64,000 bases of DNA from PGYR01 sp048267165 (GTDB lineage: Bacteria > Bacteroidota > Ignavibacteria > Kapaibacteriales > UBA2268), in NCBI GenBank assembly GCA_048267165.1, contig JBLWYD010000015.1, positions 4,873 through 68,872 of the forward strand, written 5' to 3'. The notes below the pieces were generated by a model. It saw only the letters and a list, made by a program, of their open reading frames with translations, made no database searches and was not told where the DNA came from. The stretch's first letter is position 1. Each line of letters begins with the position of its first letter. A program made the translations under genes and the position numbers. Shown one piece after another: positions 17,197-25,715 of this stretch.

Positions 17197-17667
17197 ATGA
17201 TGCAATTAAATCCAGATGTAAAATCAGTTTGGACAATTTATTACATAAGGCGAACTCTCTTCTTCATTGTTATAACGCTATGTCTAGATTATTTCGCTTT
17301 ATCCGAAATACCAAAATGGCCCTTATTTATAGGTTTTACACCATTAGTAGTTTTTTTCATCGGATTAGTCACAACTATCGTTATGCCTCGTTTGAAATAC
17401 AAAAATTGGTTTTTCGAGTTGCGAGACGATGAATTATATCTTAAACGTGGAGTGCTCACAAAAATTGACTCGACTGCACCTTATTGTAGAATTCAACATA
17501 TAGATATATCCCAAAATGTTGTAGAAAGAATATTCCACCTATCCCGATTGGTCATATATACCGCTGGTACTAAGGGGGCTGATTTGATTATCCCAGGTCT
17601 TCCACACTACTATGCACAGGAATTGCAGAACAAGCTGAAGGAATATACAGTTGAGGATGCTGTATGA
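17197..17667 (+). CDS. bPH2-domain membrane protein, YdbS-like
   Basis: A 156-residue inner-membrane protein. Two membrane segments (~25-43 and ~48-68) precede one bacterial PH-like domain (bPH2, DUF304): WFFELRDDELYLKRGVL, then APYCRIQHIDISQNVVERIF. This is the YdbS architecture. Its stop overlaps the start of the next gene by four bases, and that gene is the YdbT-like partner; the two families usually occur as such a pair. A role in resistance to membrane-active agents is reported for some homologues, but the molecular function is not established. Confidence 0.82.
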   Translation: MMQLNPDVKSVWTIYYIRRTLFFIVITLCLDYFALSEIPKWPLFIGFTPLVVFFIGLVTTIVMPRLKYKNWFFELRDDELYLKRGVLTKIDSTAPYCRIQHIDISQNVVERIFHLSRLVIYTAGTKGADLIIPGLPHYYAQELQNKLKEYTVEDAV

Positions 17668-19184
17668 GCCAGATGGCTGAACAAATATTCGAAAAAAGGT
17701 TACACCCCTTTACATTGCTTTATCGCTTAGTAGTAGCCTTGCCTAATGCAGCATTACCAATAGTTTTTGTACTATACAGTGGGAATACTGGCGAATGGGC
17801 GTATATATTTATATCCTTGTTTTTAGGTTTTTTCATTTTACCTGGAATACTGCTTAACTATTTCTACTTTGATTATACTATTACCGAACAGGAAGTAGTT
17901 ATACGATCGGGAATCCTGAGTAAGAAAGAAAGACACATTAAAATAGATAGAATTCAGAATATAACAATTACTCAGAACTTCCTTCATAAGTTGATGCGGA
18001 TAGCAAAAGTACAATTGGAAACAGCTGGCGACGCAACAACCGAGGGCAACCTAGATAGTGTATCTATTGCAGATAGCGAAAGAATAAGAGAAATTATTCG
18101 TAATCATCAGCACGAGAAATCCGCAACGATTATAAATGAAGATGGTGAAAAAGTAGTAGAAGAACTGGAAGAGGAAGAAGAAAATGTAATCTTCTCAATG
18201 AGTTTATGGGATACTATCAAATACGGAGCTGTTAGGTTCCGACCGATTGTATTAGTAGCATCCGCTTGGATATTCTCAATGGTGTCGCAGTTCAACCCAA
18301 ATTGGACAGAAGAACTAGAAGTAATATTAGAATCAGGATACAAAGAATACATAAAACAGCTTGATGTATTTATGCTTGTTGTATATGCAATAGCGGGTGT
18401 ATTACTAGTTTTATTTCTCTCATGGATTATTGATATATTGCTTACTGTAAACACTTATCACAAATTCATATTGGTGAGTGAGAGAGGTAAACTGCTCACT
18501 TCACAAGGATTATTCTCAAGCCAAAAGGGAGCAATTCCACTCAAGAAATTACAGATGATGGTTATCAAATCTAATCCAATAACTAGAAAACTGAACTTCT
18601 ATAGATTGGATTTACAGACTGCCGGATTTGGCGGTGGTGATGGAACAAAGGCAAAATCTGAAACGGCAATACCTTTCGCTAAGTTTTCACAAGTAAAAGA
18701 TATAATAAATAAAATTCGAGCCGTTGAGCTACCCGAGGTATTTACTAAAGTTAGTCCTAAGTCTATAAGAAGAGCTGTAGTTAAGTATCTAGTATTCTCA
18801 ATACCAGTTGGCTTTGCCTTGTATTTCACTTTTGAAAGCTTTTGGATATTACTGATACTCATACCAATAATAGGGTTTGCTGCATATATTAGATACCAGT
18901 ACCGTGGCTATCACGTTGAGAACAATCAGATAATAGTAAAACAAGGATTCTGGTTTCAAAAAATATCAATTATTCCAATAGAGAAGATACAGACACTTCA
19001 CAAAAAATCGTCGTATTTCCAAAGAAGACTAGGCTTAGCTACTGTCGAGATTGATACTGCGGCTACTGTATATGGGAATGATGCTTCGATTATTGATATA
19101 GATAATGACATAGCAACTGAGATATTCGATGAGCTGAACAGACTGTTTATTGAAGACAAGAATAAAGGAAAAGTAGTTTCGTAA
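17664..19184 (+). CDS. triple bPH2-domain membrane protein, YdbT-like
   Basis: A 506-residue inner-membrane protein with three bPH2 domains separated by membrane hairpins. The pattern 'YTITEQEVVIRSGILSKKE' with IKIDRIQNITI marks the first (~70-150). KFILVSERGKLLTSQGLFSS with IPLKKLQMM marks the second (~265-345). YHVENNQIIVKQGFWFQK with IPIEKIQTLHKKSS marks the third (~425-500). Membrane pairs lie near 20-65, 190-250 and 370-415. An acidic stretch (EELEEEEENV) sits before the second pair. The four-base overlap with the YdbS-like gene implies coupled translation and probably one complex. Confidence 0.82.
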   Translation: MSQMAEQIFEKRLHPFTLLYRLVVALPNAALPIVFVLYSGNTGEWAYIFISLFLGFFILPGILLNYFYFDYTITEQEVVIRSGILSKKERHIKIDRIQNITITQNFLHKLMRIAKVQLETAGDATTEGNLDSVSIADSERIREIIRNHQHEKSATIINEDGEKVVEELEEEEENVIFSMSLWDTIKYGAVRFRPIVLVASAWIFSMVSQFNPNWTEELEVILESGYKEYIKQLDVFMLVVYAIAGVLLVLFLSWIIDILLTVNTYHKFILVSERGKLLTSQGLFSSQKGAIPLKKLQMMVIKSNPITRKLNFYRLDLQTAGFGGGDGTKAKSETAIPFAKFSQVKDIINKIRAVELPEVFTKVSPKSIRRAVVKYLVFSIPVGFALYFTFESFWILLILIPIIGFAAYIRYQYRGYHVENNQIIVKQGFWFQKISIIPIEKIQTLHKKSSYFQRRLGLATVEIDTAATVYGNDASIIDIDNDIATEIFDELNRLFIEDKNKGKVVS

Positions 19185-19225
19185 TTTGATGAAAATAAAA
19201 CATAAATCGCTATATTGGAAACAGT

Positions 19226-19537
19226 ATGGATAATATAATTCAAAATAATATTGAGAAAATAAAAGAGCTTTGTCTATTACATAAAGTGAAGTCTCTAAGT
19301 ATTTTTGGCTCAATTACTAAAAACAATTTCACTAAAGATAGTGATATAGATTTCCTAGTCTCATTTGACAGCATGTCTCATGTTGAATATGCAGATAATT
19401 ACTTCTTATTGATTGAGAAACTAGACGCTCTATTAAACAGAAAGATTGACCTAATTACTGATAAATCCTTATCAAATCCTTACTTAATAAAATCAATTAA
19501 CAACTCAAAAGTTCATATTTATGGACAACCAAACTAA
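19226..19537 (+). CDS. MNT-type minimal nucleotidyltransferase, orphan antitoxin candidate
   Basis: A 103-residue nucleotidyltransferase of the MNT (MntA/DUF4062-like NTP transferase) type. The active-site motif is SIFGSITKNNFTKDSDIDFL: Gly-Ser, a ten-base-scale spacer, then Asp-X-Asp for metal and nucleotide, with a third acidic residue in RKIDLIT. In MNT-HEPN toxin-antitoxin pairs this enzyme AMPylates and silences the HEPN RNase encoded next door. Here no HEPN gene follows; a 16-residue frame overlapping the 3' end (19521-19571) is all that could be a remnant. The gene may be a stray antitoxin or may have another target. Confidence 0.8.
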   Translation: MDNIIQNNIEKIKELCLLHKVKSLSIFGSITKNNFTKDSDIDFLVSFDSMSHVEYADNYFLLIEKLDALLNRKIDLITDKSLSNPYLIKSINNSKVHIYGQPN

Positions 19538-19656
19538 AAATTTTAATTTCCTATTAAATTATAAAAACTAACATTCTAGTACGAAAATCATTCTGATGAA
19601 GAATAAATAATATTCTTCTCTAATTTGCTTAACAAATATTAATCTAGTTGAGAATT

Positions 19657-20139
19657 ATGAGTTTGGAAACCTTCACTTTAGCTCGTGTTATACATATACT
19701 TTCTGTCGTTATTTGGATAGGTGGTGTTTCTATGGTAACAACTGTAATTATACCATCTATAAAGAGATTAGAGAGTAAAGATGACAAGATAAATACTTTC
19801 GAAAGAATAGAAGGGAGATTTGCTATCCAAGCCAAAATTACGACTCTTCTTACAGCCATTACCGGTTTCTATATGATATATAGACTAGATGCTTGGGATA
19901 GATATTTGGACTTGAGCTATTGGTGGTTACACGCTATGACATTAGTTTGGCTTATATTTTCAGTTATTCTATTTATTCTAGAGCCATATTATCTTCATAA
20001 AATATTCAGAAAGTACGCAACCGATAACCCAGAGAAAGCATTCAGGATAATTCAAAGAGCACATTGGGTTTTGTTAACTATTAGTCTAATTACTATTTTA
20101 GGAAGTGTAGCAGGTAGTCACGGTTGGCTTCTATTCTAG
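19657..20139 (+). CDS. CopD-like four-helix membrane protein
   Basis: A 160-residue inner-membrane protein with four predicted membrane segments. The start ATG at 19657 is preferred over a TTG nine bases earlier. The first segment ARVIHILSVVIWIGGVSMVT matches the His-containing LHxxxxxxWxGG helix shared by CopD, HemJ-like and related haem- or copper-linked membrane proteins; a second His lies at the end of the third helix region and one in RAHWVLL. No partner gene suggests the ligand. The 3' end overlaps rfbC tail to tail by four bases. Confidence 0.6.
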   Translation: MSLETFTLARVIHILSVVIWIGGVSMVTTVIIPSIKRLESKDDKINTFERIEGRFAIQAKITTLLTAITGFYMIYRLDAWDRYLDLSYWWLHAMTLVWLIFSVILFILEPYYLHKIFRKYATDNPEKAFRIIQRAHWVLLTISLITILGSVAGSHGWLLF

Positions 20140-20690
20140 AATTTGAATCCGTTTTCTTTCCAATCTTTAAGTGAATTAGCGTTCGTATCTCTTTCACTTA
20201 TAATAGGTTTATGCGACTGCCATTCAATCCCAATATCTGGATCATCGAACTTTATATTAGATTCACCTTCAGAATTCCAATAGTTTGTGACTTTGTATTG
20301 CATCTCAACGACATCAGAGAGAGTTAAGAATCCATTTGCAAAGCCAGCAGGAACCCATAGAATACGCATATTCTCTTCGTTAAGCTCATAGCTAGCCCAT
20401 TGACCAAAAGTAGGAGAATCAACACGGATATCTACCTCTACTACTTGAGCAGCCCCCTTTGTAACTCTGATTAGCTTATCTTGCGGCGGTGAATGTTGGA
20501 AATGCATTCCTCTCAATACATCTTTTGTTGACATAGAGTGATTATCTTGTACAAATTCAGCACTTATACCGTGCTTTTCCAAATCATCTTTTCTATAACT
20601 TTCAGTAAACCAGCCTCTATTGTCTCCAAATACTTTTGGAGTAAAGAGCTTGATTCCGTTTAACTTTTCTTCAATTAGTTCTAGTGGCAT
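20136..20690 (-). CDS. rfbC: dTDP-4-dehydrorhamnose 3,5-epimerase
   Basis: A 184-residue cupin enzyme that epimerises dTDP-4-keto-6-deoxyglucose at C3 and C5 on the way to dTDP-L-rhamnose, used in O-antigen or exopolysaccharide. The key signatures are DNRGWFTESYRK, the catalytic-His region VLRGMHFQHSPPQDKLIRV, VPAGFANGFLTLSD, and the Tyr-containing QYKVTNYWN block with DDPDIGIEW near the end. The length is normal. The other rml genes (A, B, D) are not in the window. It is translationally coupled to the membrane-protein gene upstream, whose stop shares one base with this start. Confidence 0.93.
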   Translation of the reverse strand: MPLELIEEKLNGIKLFTPKVFGDNRGWFTESYRKDDLEKHGISAEFVQDNHSMSTKDVLRGMHFQHSPPQDKLIRVTKGAAQVVEVDIRVDSPTFGQWASYELNEENMRILWVPAGFANGFLTLSDVVEMQYKVTNYWNSEGESNIKFDDPDIGIEWQSHKPIISERDTNANSLKDWKENGFKF

Positions 20691-21667
20691 TAATCTTTCT
20701 TAGGTGTTGATTTGACAAATGCTTTCAATAGTTTTTCAACTTCACGACTACTACCAATATCGGATATATCGGAATGATTACCGTTTCCTTGATTATTAGA
20801 TAAATGTTGGTCATCACTTTCTGTACGAGAGTACATAAGTGTAAACGCATATATCATTAGTAATGTGAACTCTAATCCCAAAGCAAATAATACAAGTGAT
20901 GGTTCATTTGAAGGTATGAATTTTAATCCACGAAGTCCGATAATGATAATCAAACTCGCTGCCCCCATATATACAGCACCAATAATATTGTTAGAATATC
21001 TCTCTGTAAAATAGAACCGAAGATATACTTTCAATCCGCTATTGATATTTATAACTTTATGCATATAGCTACCATTAAGCCACTTAATAGCTTTATTTAA
21101 GACACGCAAATCTTCCAAACTCATCCGCCAATCTCTTTCAAAATCATGTAAATCTCGAAGATCAGCATTCATAATTTGCTTTCTCAAAACATTTCTTTCT
21201 TCTTCGCTGTGGAAACCGTATAACTTTAGACAGATTTCATCTAGTAAACCAGCAGTCTCACGTTCTATTTTTTGTCTAATATAACCTAGACTCTGCGGTA
21301 GTAATGCAGAAAGAATAAACGAAAGGAATAGTCCGAATATTAGGCTAGGTATAGAAAGTGAAAGAAAGGGATTAAACCAATATCTTGCTTCTTGAGGAGT
21401 ACCTCTATATATATCTACTGCCCAGGAGAAATACATATTCGTGGGTTTTTGAGCTGAGCCAGTATCAATAAGATAATGAACCTCAGAACCATCGTAAGTC
21501 ACTATCCCAAGCAAGTAACCTTCGAACATATATTCAGCTGCCGGTAATAACAAAAAGAAAAAAGCAACCGATATTGCTAAAATCAGAAATGCAAATACTG
21601 TTACTTGTAGCGAGTTATGTTCATTCAACTCGAAATAATTTTGTTCTTTATTGTTTTTGATATCCAT
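20690..21667 (-). CDS. membrane protein of unknown function
   Basis: A 325-residue protein not assigned to a family. Predicted membrane segments lie near residues 22-46, 103-127, 232-250 and 258-280. Between the second and third lies a ~100-residue cytoplasmic-looking helical region rich in Arg/Glu (FERDWRMSLEDLRVLNKAIK). The C-terminal 45 residues are polar and Ser/Asn/Asp-rich (NNQGNGNHSDISDIGSS) and probably disordered. Its stop overlaps the rfbC start by one base, so the pair is one transcript; that could link it to surface polysaccharide but does not show a function. Confidence 0.6.
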   Translation of the reverse strand: MDIKNNKEQNYFELNEHNSLQVTVFAFLILAISVAFFFLLLPAAEYMFEGYLLGIVTYDGSEVHYLIDTGSAQKPTNMYFSWAVDIYRGTPQEARYWFNPFLSLSIPSLIFGLFLSFILSALLPQSLGYIRQKIERETAGLLDEICLKLYGFHSEEERNVLRKQIMNADLRDLHDFERDWRMSLEDLRVLNKAIKWLNGSYMHKVININSGLKVYLRFYFTERYSNNIIGAVYMGAASLIIIIGLRGLKFIPSNEPSLVLFALGLEFTLLMIYAFTLMYSRTESDDQHLSNNQGNGNHSDISDIGSSREVEKLLKAFVKSTPKKD

Positions 21668-21770
21668 ACCTTCAACTTAATATATTCTAATTTAACTACT
21701 CACAAAATTCATTCCAAATTATTAATTGAAAAATATTAATTAGCTTTGAGTGAACAAAAGATACGGATTT

Positions 21771-22703
21771 ATGAAAATACTTGTAATTAGACTAGGTAGA
21801 ATAGGCGATATGATATTGTCAACTCCCCTATTACATCAACTTAAAAACAGCTCAGAAAATGTAGTTGTAGATGTGCTCGCTAGTATAGATAATAATAATA
21901 TTCTAAGACATGCTGATTATGTTGATAATGTATTTGTCTGGGATAAAAACCCATTGAAGCTCATCCCATTATTAATGAAGCTTAGAAAAAGGAATTATGA
22001 TGTTATATTAGAACCCAAAGATCATTATTCAACTGAATCATATTATATAGCTGGATTGGTAAAAGCAGAAAAGAGAATTGGCTTCGTAAATGGAGAATCT
22101 TCTATTTTTGATGATGATGTTTCGAATTACAATCAGGACAAAATCCACTTCCAAGATAGAATACTATCTACAATAAAAGCTCTGGATATTGAACCAGATT
22201 ACTTCTCAAACATTCCACTTATGTATCCTAATTATAAAGAAGATATGCAGAAAGGAAGAGAAGATTATTATATCGTGAATATATCGGCGAGTAACGAATC
22301 TAAGAGCTTACAATTCGAAATAGCTAGAGAGATTCTAACTTATTTGAAGAGCAAGAATATCAAAGTATATCTACTCTCTGCACCTATTCATAATGACCTA
22401 GCTCAAAAGCTAAGCATAGCAACAAATACAGAAAGAGCGATTACGAAGTCTATTATTGATACTTTCCCAATGATTCATAATGCAAAAGGAGTGATAACAG
22501 CCGACACTTCTGTTGTCCATATCGCTGGAACTTACGACACTCCAGTTATGGTACTTAGTAAATCGATTGAAAAGGAACTCTCAAAATTTGCACCTAAATC
22601 TGATATTAATCTAGTTGTTAAATCAGATATCGAAGAAAGGATTGAAATTAGCAAAACTAAGTTAATAGAATCAATTGATAAGCTTTTAGAACTAACTAGC
22701 TAG
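21771..22703 (+). CDS. GT9-family glycosyltransferase (heptosyltransferase-like)
   Basis: A 310-residue GT-B glycosyltransferase of family 9. The start at 21771 is chosen because MKILVIRLGRIGDMILSTPL is the standard family N-terminus; an in-frame GTG seven codons earlier adds only a non-conserved leader. The C-terminal half has IHNAKGVITADTSVVHIAGT, the donor-site block with Asp-Thr and His. These enzymes add heptose or a related sugar to the LPS inner core from ADP-heptose. It is shorter and more divergent than the GT9 at 46889-47908, and the C-terminal Cys-containing motif of WaaF is absent. It ends 8 bp inside the convergent murG. Confidence 0.85.
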   Translation: MKILVIRLGRIGDMILSTPLLHQLKNSSENVVVDVLASIDNNNILRHADYVDNVFVWDKNPLKLIPLLMKLRKRNYDVILEPKDHYSTESYYIAGLVKAEKRIGFVNGESSIFDDDVSNYNQDKIHFQDRILSTIKALDIEPDYFSNIPLMYPNYKEDMQKGREDYYIVNISASNESKSLQFEIAREILTYLKSKNIKVYLLSAPIHNDLAQKLSIATNTERAITKSIIDTFPMIHNAKGVITADTSVVHIAGTYDTPVMVLSKSIEKELSKFAPKSDINLVVKSDIEERIEISKTKLIESIDKLLELTS

Positions 22704-23793
22704 TCATTGTACTCAATATATCTTCAGCAATCTCCCTAACAGCATTTGGCCTAGCAAATTCCTTAATCCTTTCAGACATTGCTATTAGCTCACCTTCATT
22801 ATCTAATAATTGCTTAACGGTATCAAGTAACGAATCTTGAATCCTATCATCATTTATTAAAATAGCTGCATTACTTTCATCTAACATTCTCGCATTCTCG
22901 TATTGTTCATTATTAGATGCCGAAGGTAAAGGCACTAATATAGAAGGCTTAGCTAACACAGCTACTTCTGCAACAGTAGTCGCACCTGACCTAGCAACGA
23001 CCAAATCAGAAGCACTATAAGCAGTCGCCATATCATCTATAAACTCTGTAGCAATGATGTTAGGAGGTATAACAGCTGGTATAACATAGTTCTTCCCAGT
23101 TTGCCAGATTATATTAACTTTCATATCAGCAAATTCTTTTAGATTTTTTTCAACTGCTAAGTTGATAGACCTAGCACCTAAACTACCACCAAATATGAAT
23201 ATAGTCTTATACTCTGGATTGAAATTATACTTGGTCAATGCAGCTTCTTTTGTAGACGGATTTAGAATTTCCTCACGGACTGGATTGCCTAAACAATTCA
23301 ACTTGAATACAGATATTGGGTCGAAGAACTCTGCACTTTTCTCGTAAGAAGTGTAAACCTTTGTAGCATTTTTAGATAGCCAAAGTATACTTTTCCCCGG
23401 ATTCACATTTGATTCCATCAGAAATAGCTTCTTTCTCAATCTTCTAGCCGCTAAACCTGGTGGGTAACTTATATAAGCACCAGTACAAATAACAGCATCA
23501 ATATTCTCTTTTTTGATTACACTACGTGCTTTAGATATTGCTTTTATAAAAGTTATCGGATACTTCAACCCTTTCAAGTTTTTCCCAGGAAATGCAGTTA
23601 TAGGCATTGCATAATATGGGAATCCCATTTGAGGAACTTTTATAGATTCTATTCTGTCTTGAGTCCCAATGAAGAAACAATTGACTTTATCGTTGTAATT
23701 CTCTCTTAGATAGTTAGCTACAGCAGTTGCAGGGAATAAATGCCCCCCTGTTCCACCGGCGGCAAATAGTAGATTTATTTTCTTTTCAGACAT
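22696..23793 (-). CDS. murG: UDP-N-acetylglucosamine--undecaprenyl-P-P-MurNAc-pentapeptide GlcNAc transferase
   Basis: A 365-residue MurG, family GT28. It adds GlcNAc to lipid I to make lipid II on the cytoplasmic face of the inner membrane. The N-terminal GGTGGHLFPATAVANYL glycine loop, the second Gly loop IFGGSLGARSINLAV, the donor-binding block VARSGATTVAEVAVLAKPSI and LPSASNNEQYENARML are all intact. The length is normal. The usual dcw-cluster neighbours (ftsW, murC, murD) are not here, so murG is detached from that cluster in this genome. Confidence 0.95.
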   Translation of the reverse strand: MSEKKINLLFAAGGTGGHLFPATAVANYLRENYNDKVNCFFIGTQDRIESIKVPQMGFPYYAMPITAFPGKNLKGLKYPITFIKAISKARSVIKKENIDAVICTGAYISYPPGLAARRLRKKLFLMESNVNPGKSILWLSKNATKVYTSYEKSAEFFDPISVFKLNCLGNPVREEILNPSTKEAALTKYNFNPEYKTIFIFGGSLGARSINLAVEKNLKEFADMKVNIIWQTGKNYVIPAVIPPNIIATEFIDDMATAYSASDLVVARSGATTVAEVAVLAKPSILVPLPSASNNEQYENARMLDESNAAILINDDRIQDSLLDTVKQLLDNEGELIAMSERIKEFARPNAVREIAEDILSTMTS

Positions 23794-23918
23794 TAGTTTT
23801 CGTTTTTTACTTCATATTTATCTGAAATTTACTCACATATTTTCTTAATACAAATAAAATTTATATTTTAGTATCCAGTAGCATAAATTAAATCTAATAC
23901 TATAATCTCTCGGGGGAA

Positions 23919-25028
23919 ATGATGAGAAAACTAGTCCTATTACTGTGCCTAATTACGTACATTTCGGCACAAGCAAGCAGTCCTGATATAAATGCATACC
24001 TAGAAATGGTTGCAAACGGTAAAATCACAGAAGTAAAATCGCAATTACCAGACCTTATGGTCGAATATCCAGATGATGCTGGTGTAAAGCTATTATTAGC
24101 AGTGGTTATTGACGATGCACACAAATCATTAGACATTTACAAAAAGATAGTAGCTAACTATCCTGAAAGTGATTGGGCTGATGATGCTTATTGGAGAATT
24201 GTTCAGTTTTACGCTTTAAAAGGTGAAACTAACAAAGCTCAATATGAGTTGAATTACTTCAAAACTAAGTATCCTAAATCGCCTTATATAGTTCCAGCAG
24301 CGGAAGTTGTTCGTATGGCAGAAGGTATATTCAGAAAAGAAAATAATATTTTAAAAGCTTCAAACGAGAAGCCAATAGGTCGCGAGAATACGCCTGTTGT
24401 TATCGAAGAGCCAGTTTACAAGCCACAACCAATGCAAGACCTAACTAGTGAAGAAGAGCCAGAAAAAATAGGTATGGTAATAGAAAAAGAAAAACCGGCT
24501 ACACCTGTAATCGAGCCAATACAAGAAGAGCAACCTATTCAAATTAAGAAAGTTGTAGCTACTAACCAAGATAACTTAGCTTTGAATAATAGCGGTCATA
24601 AAGTAGTTAGACAAAGAGTAAAAGTTGAAGTTCAAGACATTAACACAGCTCCAGCACCTATACCTTCTGAAATATTAGAAGAACAGAAAAAGAAAATATC
24701 TGAAACTGATATTGCAGAAGCTAGAATTGAGCCAGTTGTAGAGAAGAAAGTTGTAGTTCAACCTACTACTGTAGAAATTGAAGAAGTTGGTAACACTGGT
24801 TATTATGGACTTCAAGTTGGCTTGTTTGATGACATGAAAAATGCAAATTCAGAAATGAAAAAGTTCCTTCGTAAAAGAATGAGAACTGAAGTAAAAGAAA
24901 AATCAATCGATGAAAAACAAAAATTTGCAGTAGTTATTGGCAATTATTCTAGTTTAGAATCTGCTAATGCAGCTAAAATTATCGTTCAACAACAATGTGA
25001 TTGTGATCCAGTCGTTTTTGAGAAGTAA
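23919..25028 (+). CDS. SPOR-domain protein with N-terminal TPR region
   Basis: A 369-residue exported protein. It has a signal peptide (MMRKLVLLLCLITYISAQA), then TPR-like helices to about residue 130 of the YbgF/BamD type (DAHKSLDIYKKIVANYPESD, WADDAYWRIVQFYALKGE). A long Pro/Glu/Lys/Val-rich disordered linker spans ~140-290, and a C-terminal SPOR domain occupies ~295-369 (GYYGLQVGLFDDMKNANSEM, FAVVIGNYSSLESANAAKI). SPOR domains bind denuded glycan at division sites, so a role in periplasmic peptidoglycan or division is likely. A second start (ATG at 23922) is possible. A GGGGGAAATG sequence precedes it. Confidence 0.8.
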   Translation: MMRKLVLLLCLITYISAQASSPDINAYLEMVANGKITEVKSQLPDLMVEYPDDAGVKLLLAVVIDDAHKSLDIYKKIVANYPESDWADDAYWRIVQFYALKGETNKAQYELNYFKTKYPKSPYIVPAAEVVRMAEGIFRKENNILKASNEKPIGRENTPVVIEEPVYKPQPMQDLTSEEEPEKIGMVIEKEKPATPVIEPIQEEQPIQIKKVVATNQDNLALNNSGHKVVRQRVKVEVQDINTAPAPIPSEILEEQKKKISETDIAEARIEPVVEKKVVVQPTTVEIEEVGNTGYYGLQVGLFDDMKNANSEMKKFLRKRMRTEVKEKSIDEKQKFAVVIGNYSSLESANAAKIIVQQQCDCDPVVFEK

Positions 25029-25050
25029 CAAATTTACTAAAGGAAAACGA

Positions 25051-25620
25051 ATGAGAAACTTGAAGTTATTGTCAGCATTTTTATTGCTGGCGTTCTTTTC
25101 GATGAATTGCAAATCAGAAGGAAACGATATGTCAGAGAACAAAACTGTGTATGATTTCACAGCAAAGAATATAGATGGTGAAGACGTTAATCTAACAGAT
25201 TACGAAGGCAAAGTATTGCTAATTGTTAATACTGCTAGTGAATGCGGATTTACTCCTCAGTATGAAGGATTACAAAAAATATATGCTCAATACAAAGATC
25301 AAGGATTCGAAGTATTAGCTTTTCCTTGTAATCAATTTGGCGGTCAAGAACCCGGTGAAGGCAGTGATATTAAAGAGTTTTGCTCAACAAAATTCTCTAC
25401 AACCTTTCCACTATTTGATAAGATTGATGTGAATGGTGACAATGCTCACCCATTATATACATATCTAAAATCAGAACAATCTGGTTTAGTTACTGATGAT
25501 ATCAAATGGAATTTCACTAAGTTTCTAATAGGTAAAGATGGAGTGCCAATCAATAGATATGCACCTCAGACAACTCCTGCTAAAATTGGTCCTGATATAG
25601 ATAAAGAATTGAAAAAGTAA
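25051..25620 (+). CDS. glutathione peroxidase, exported Cys type
   Basis: A 189-residue peroxidase of the glutathione peroxidase family, which probably reduces hydroperoxides with thioredoxin as donor, as most Cys-type bacterial members do. The start at 25051 has AAGGA six bases before it and yields an export signal with a possible lipobox around Cys23 (FSMNCKSE). The peroxidatic Cys sits in NTASECGFTPQYEGL, the Gln in AFPCNQFGGQEPG and the Trp in IKWNFTKFLIGKDG, completing the catalytic set. It follows the SPOR gene by 22 bp and is closed by a terminator at 25649. Confidence 0.92.
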   Translation: MRNLKLLSAFLLLAFFSMNCKSEGNDMSENKTVYDFTAKNIDGEDVNLTDYEGKVLLIVNTASECGFTPQYEGLQKIYAQYKDQGFEVLAFPCNQFGGQEPGEGSDIKEFCSTKFSTTFPLFDKIDVNGDNAHPLYTYLKSEQSGLVTDDIKWNFTKFLIGKDGVPINRYAPQTTPAKIGPDIDKELKK

Positions 25621-25648
25621 GTTTGATTCGAAAACTAAGACTATTACC

Positions 25649-25681
25649 AAAGCAACTCATATATTTTGAGTTGCTTTTTTT
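25649..25681 (+). terminator. terminator after glutathione peroxidase gene
   Basis: AAAGCAACTCA pairs with TGAGTTGCTTT over 11 bp around a seven-base loop and runs into T at 25675-25681. It lies within what would be the 5' end of a longer frame for the next gene, which argues that the protease starts at 25716. Confidence 0.9.
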
Positions 25682-25715
25682 GTTAATTTGCGACACTAAA
25701 AAATATGAGAAAGAA

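Noticed and set aside
25051..25620. Selenocysteine glutathione peroxidase
   Set aside because: The active-site codon encodes Cys (ASECGF), with no in-frame TGA.
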